The notes under the pieces are model-generated. The model worked only from the letters and a program-made list of their open reading frames with translations. It had not been told where the DNA came from and made no database searches. From JAEULH01 sp963805915 (GTDB lineage Bacteria; Pseudomonadota; Alphaproteobacteria; Rhodospirillales; Defluviicoccaceae), in assembly GCA_963805915.1 (NCBI GenBank), contig CAWDWD010000007.1, forward strand, positions 460,222 to 524,221: a stretch of DNA of 64,000 nucleotides, written 5' to 3'. Positions within the stretch are counted from its first letter, which is position 1. The number at the start of each line of letters is the position of its first letter. Positions 63,470-64,000 of this stretch are shown one piece after another. A program made the position numbers and the translations under genes.

Positions 63470-64000
63470 ATCGTCCTCGGGGCGGGGGGCGCGGTAGCCA
63501 CGCTGCCACTTCTCGCGGGTTCGCCCGGTCTTGGTCTTGCTTAACACCCGGCGCTTGAAGACGACGGCGTAGAGCTGCTCGCCCATGCCGCCGGCCTGCG
63601 CCTGGCGCTTAATCTCGTCTCCGTCGATCACCCGGCCGCAATCGGAATACGGGCACTGCCCGTCGCCGCCGGAGACCGTGCCCCCTGACTGCTCCTTCAC
63701 CGCGCCGACAATTTCGAACCGGCAGATCCGGCCCTCGCTGCCCGGCCCCTTCGCCACATCGGGAGAAAGCCGCACCCCGGTCCCGTCCGGCGCCAGACGC
63801 CAGTTCGGCGACAGCGGCACCAGCCCCTCGCAGTAAGGACACCGCACCGTCCGTGCCCAAAGGTAGCCGTCGGGCCGCAGATCGGGTCCACCTTCGTCCG
63901 GATAGGCCCATACCAGCCGCTCTCGGACCCGGCAGCTAAATTCCTCGCCAATGCGCTTGAATTCGTGGAGCACGTCCCAGCCGTAGCGCATCGGCCAATC

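Larger units (their letters stand above)
60358..64000 (-). pseudogene. DUF1156 DNA adenine methylase (anti-phage-associated), interrupted by IS630 and frameshifted; 5' end outside window
   Basis: The upstream part (63470 to 64000) has two zinc-ribbon-like motifs ('VRCPYCEGL', 'GQCPYSDCGRVIDGDE') and 'GRTREKWQRGYRAPRPEDD'. After the IS it resumes 'IVAARLAEKLPEWEALDIVP', then 'FTGLFSPRQLLGHGTSVEVF' and the catalytic DPPY motif in 'SVDAVVMDPPYTYANVMYAELSDFFYVWLKR'. Later pieces include 'SRMAAIFAECRRVLKPDGIMTVMFTHKET' and 'MMEAGFVITASWPINTEAEGSL'. Frame breaks occur at about 61505, 61385, 61015, 60985, 60790, 60700 and 60580-60510. This is the DUF1156 (COG1743-like) methylase family found in defence loci. 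The exact 3' end is uncertain because the frame is now open into the helicase. Confidence 0.82.

Noticed and set aside
57153..64000. Labelling the pair as DISARM or BREX
   Set aside because: DISARM needs DrmA/B/C and BREX needs PglZ/BrxC; none is visible. The DUF1156 methylase and PLD/SNF2 helicase are only compatible with a related defence locus.
1..64000. CRISPR array, rRNA genes, phage structural genes or replication origin
   Set aside because: No regularly spaced repeats, rRNA sequence, capsid/tail genes or DnaA-box cluster were seen.

Overview
The window is high-GC DNA whose gene families (fused LivHM permease, cyo quinol oxidase, urt-urease supercluster, DUF3141/phosphotransacetylase cluster, alphaproteobacterial-style regulatory repeats) suggest an alphaproteobacterium, probably near the Rhodospirillales. 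That placement is an inference from gene content; no rRNA gene is present.

Layout. 1-4030: a leftward branched-chain-amino-acid-type ABC transporter (livK, fused livHM, livG, start of livF). 4225-8239: a leftward cytochrome bo3 quinol oxidase operon, cyoABCD, with one frameshift in cyoB. 8448-8524: tRNA-Pro(TGG). 8528-12469: a DUF962 membrane protein, then a tight leftward three-gene set of coiled-coil and membrane proteins of unknown function. 12561-19063: threonine dehydratase, Cu/Zn superoxide dismutase, a hexapeptide acyltransferase, a toxin-antitoxin-like pair (DUF4411 PIN protein with an XRE/ImmA-IrrE protein) and rmuC. 19223-23076: a broken DUF4139 gene, then def-fmt-truA. 23163-25887: a GltS-type symporter followed by a lipoprotein with a TAXI solute-receptor domain. 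25988-28180: two inverted IS6-family copies around tRNA-Ser(GGA), the second cutting off the 5' end of a feoC-like gene. 28175-39435: one leftward run that links urea uptake to hydrolysis, urtABCDE-ureDABC-ureEFG, with REP-like palindromes in its gaps. 39436-45584: an accessory stretch with nested IS remnants, an FAD-linked oxidase with a GNAT acetyltransferase, a DUF6429 gene and an IS3 remnant. 45691-53935: a rightward cluster of DUF3141, a fabI remnant, MaoC-phosphotransacetylase, acetate kinase (frameshifted), a SpoIIAA-like protein and a P3A proton-pumping ATPase. 53935-55276: a complete ISAzo13-family element exactly at the ATPase stop codon. 55292-56503: thiolase. 57153-64000: a leftward defence-type pair, a DUF1156 DNA adenine methylase (interrupted by IS630 and running off the right edge) and a PLD/SNF2 helicase, both heavily frameshifted.

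Function. The clearest joined pathway is urea import (UrtABCDE) feeding a nickel urease with its accessory proteins. The 45.7-56.5 kb block joins acetyl-CoA, acyl phosphate and acetate chemistry (phosphotransacetylase, acetate kinase, thiolase and the PHA-synthase-like DUF3141 protein) to a proton ATPase. The 57-64 kb block looks like a dead or dying anti-phage module.

Caution. Single-base frameshifts occur even in normally essential or strongly conserved genes (cyoB, ureE, ureF, urtC, ackA), and are densest at 57-62 kb. Part of this may be sequencing or assembly error rather than true gene decay. Such genes are given as one span with the break positions noted.
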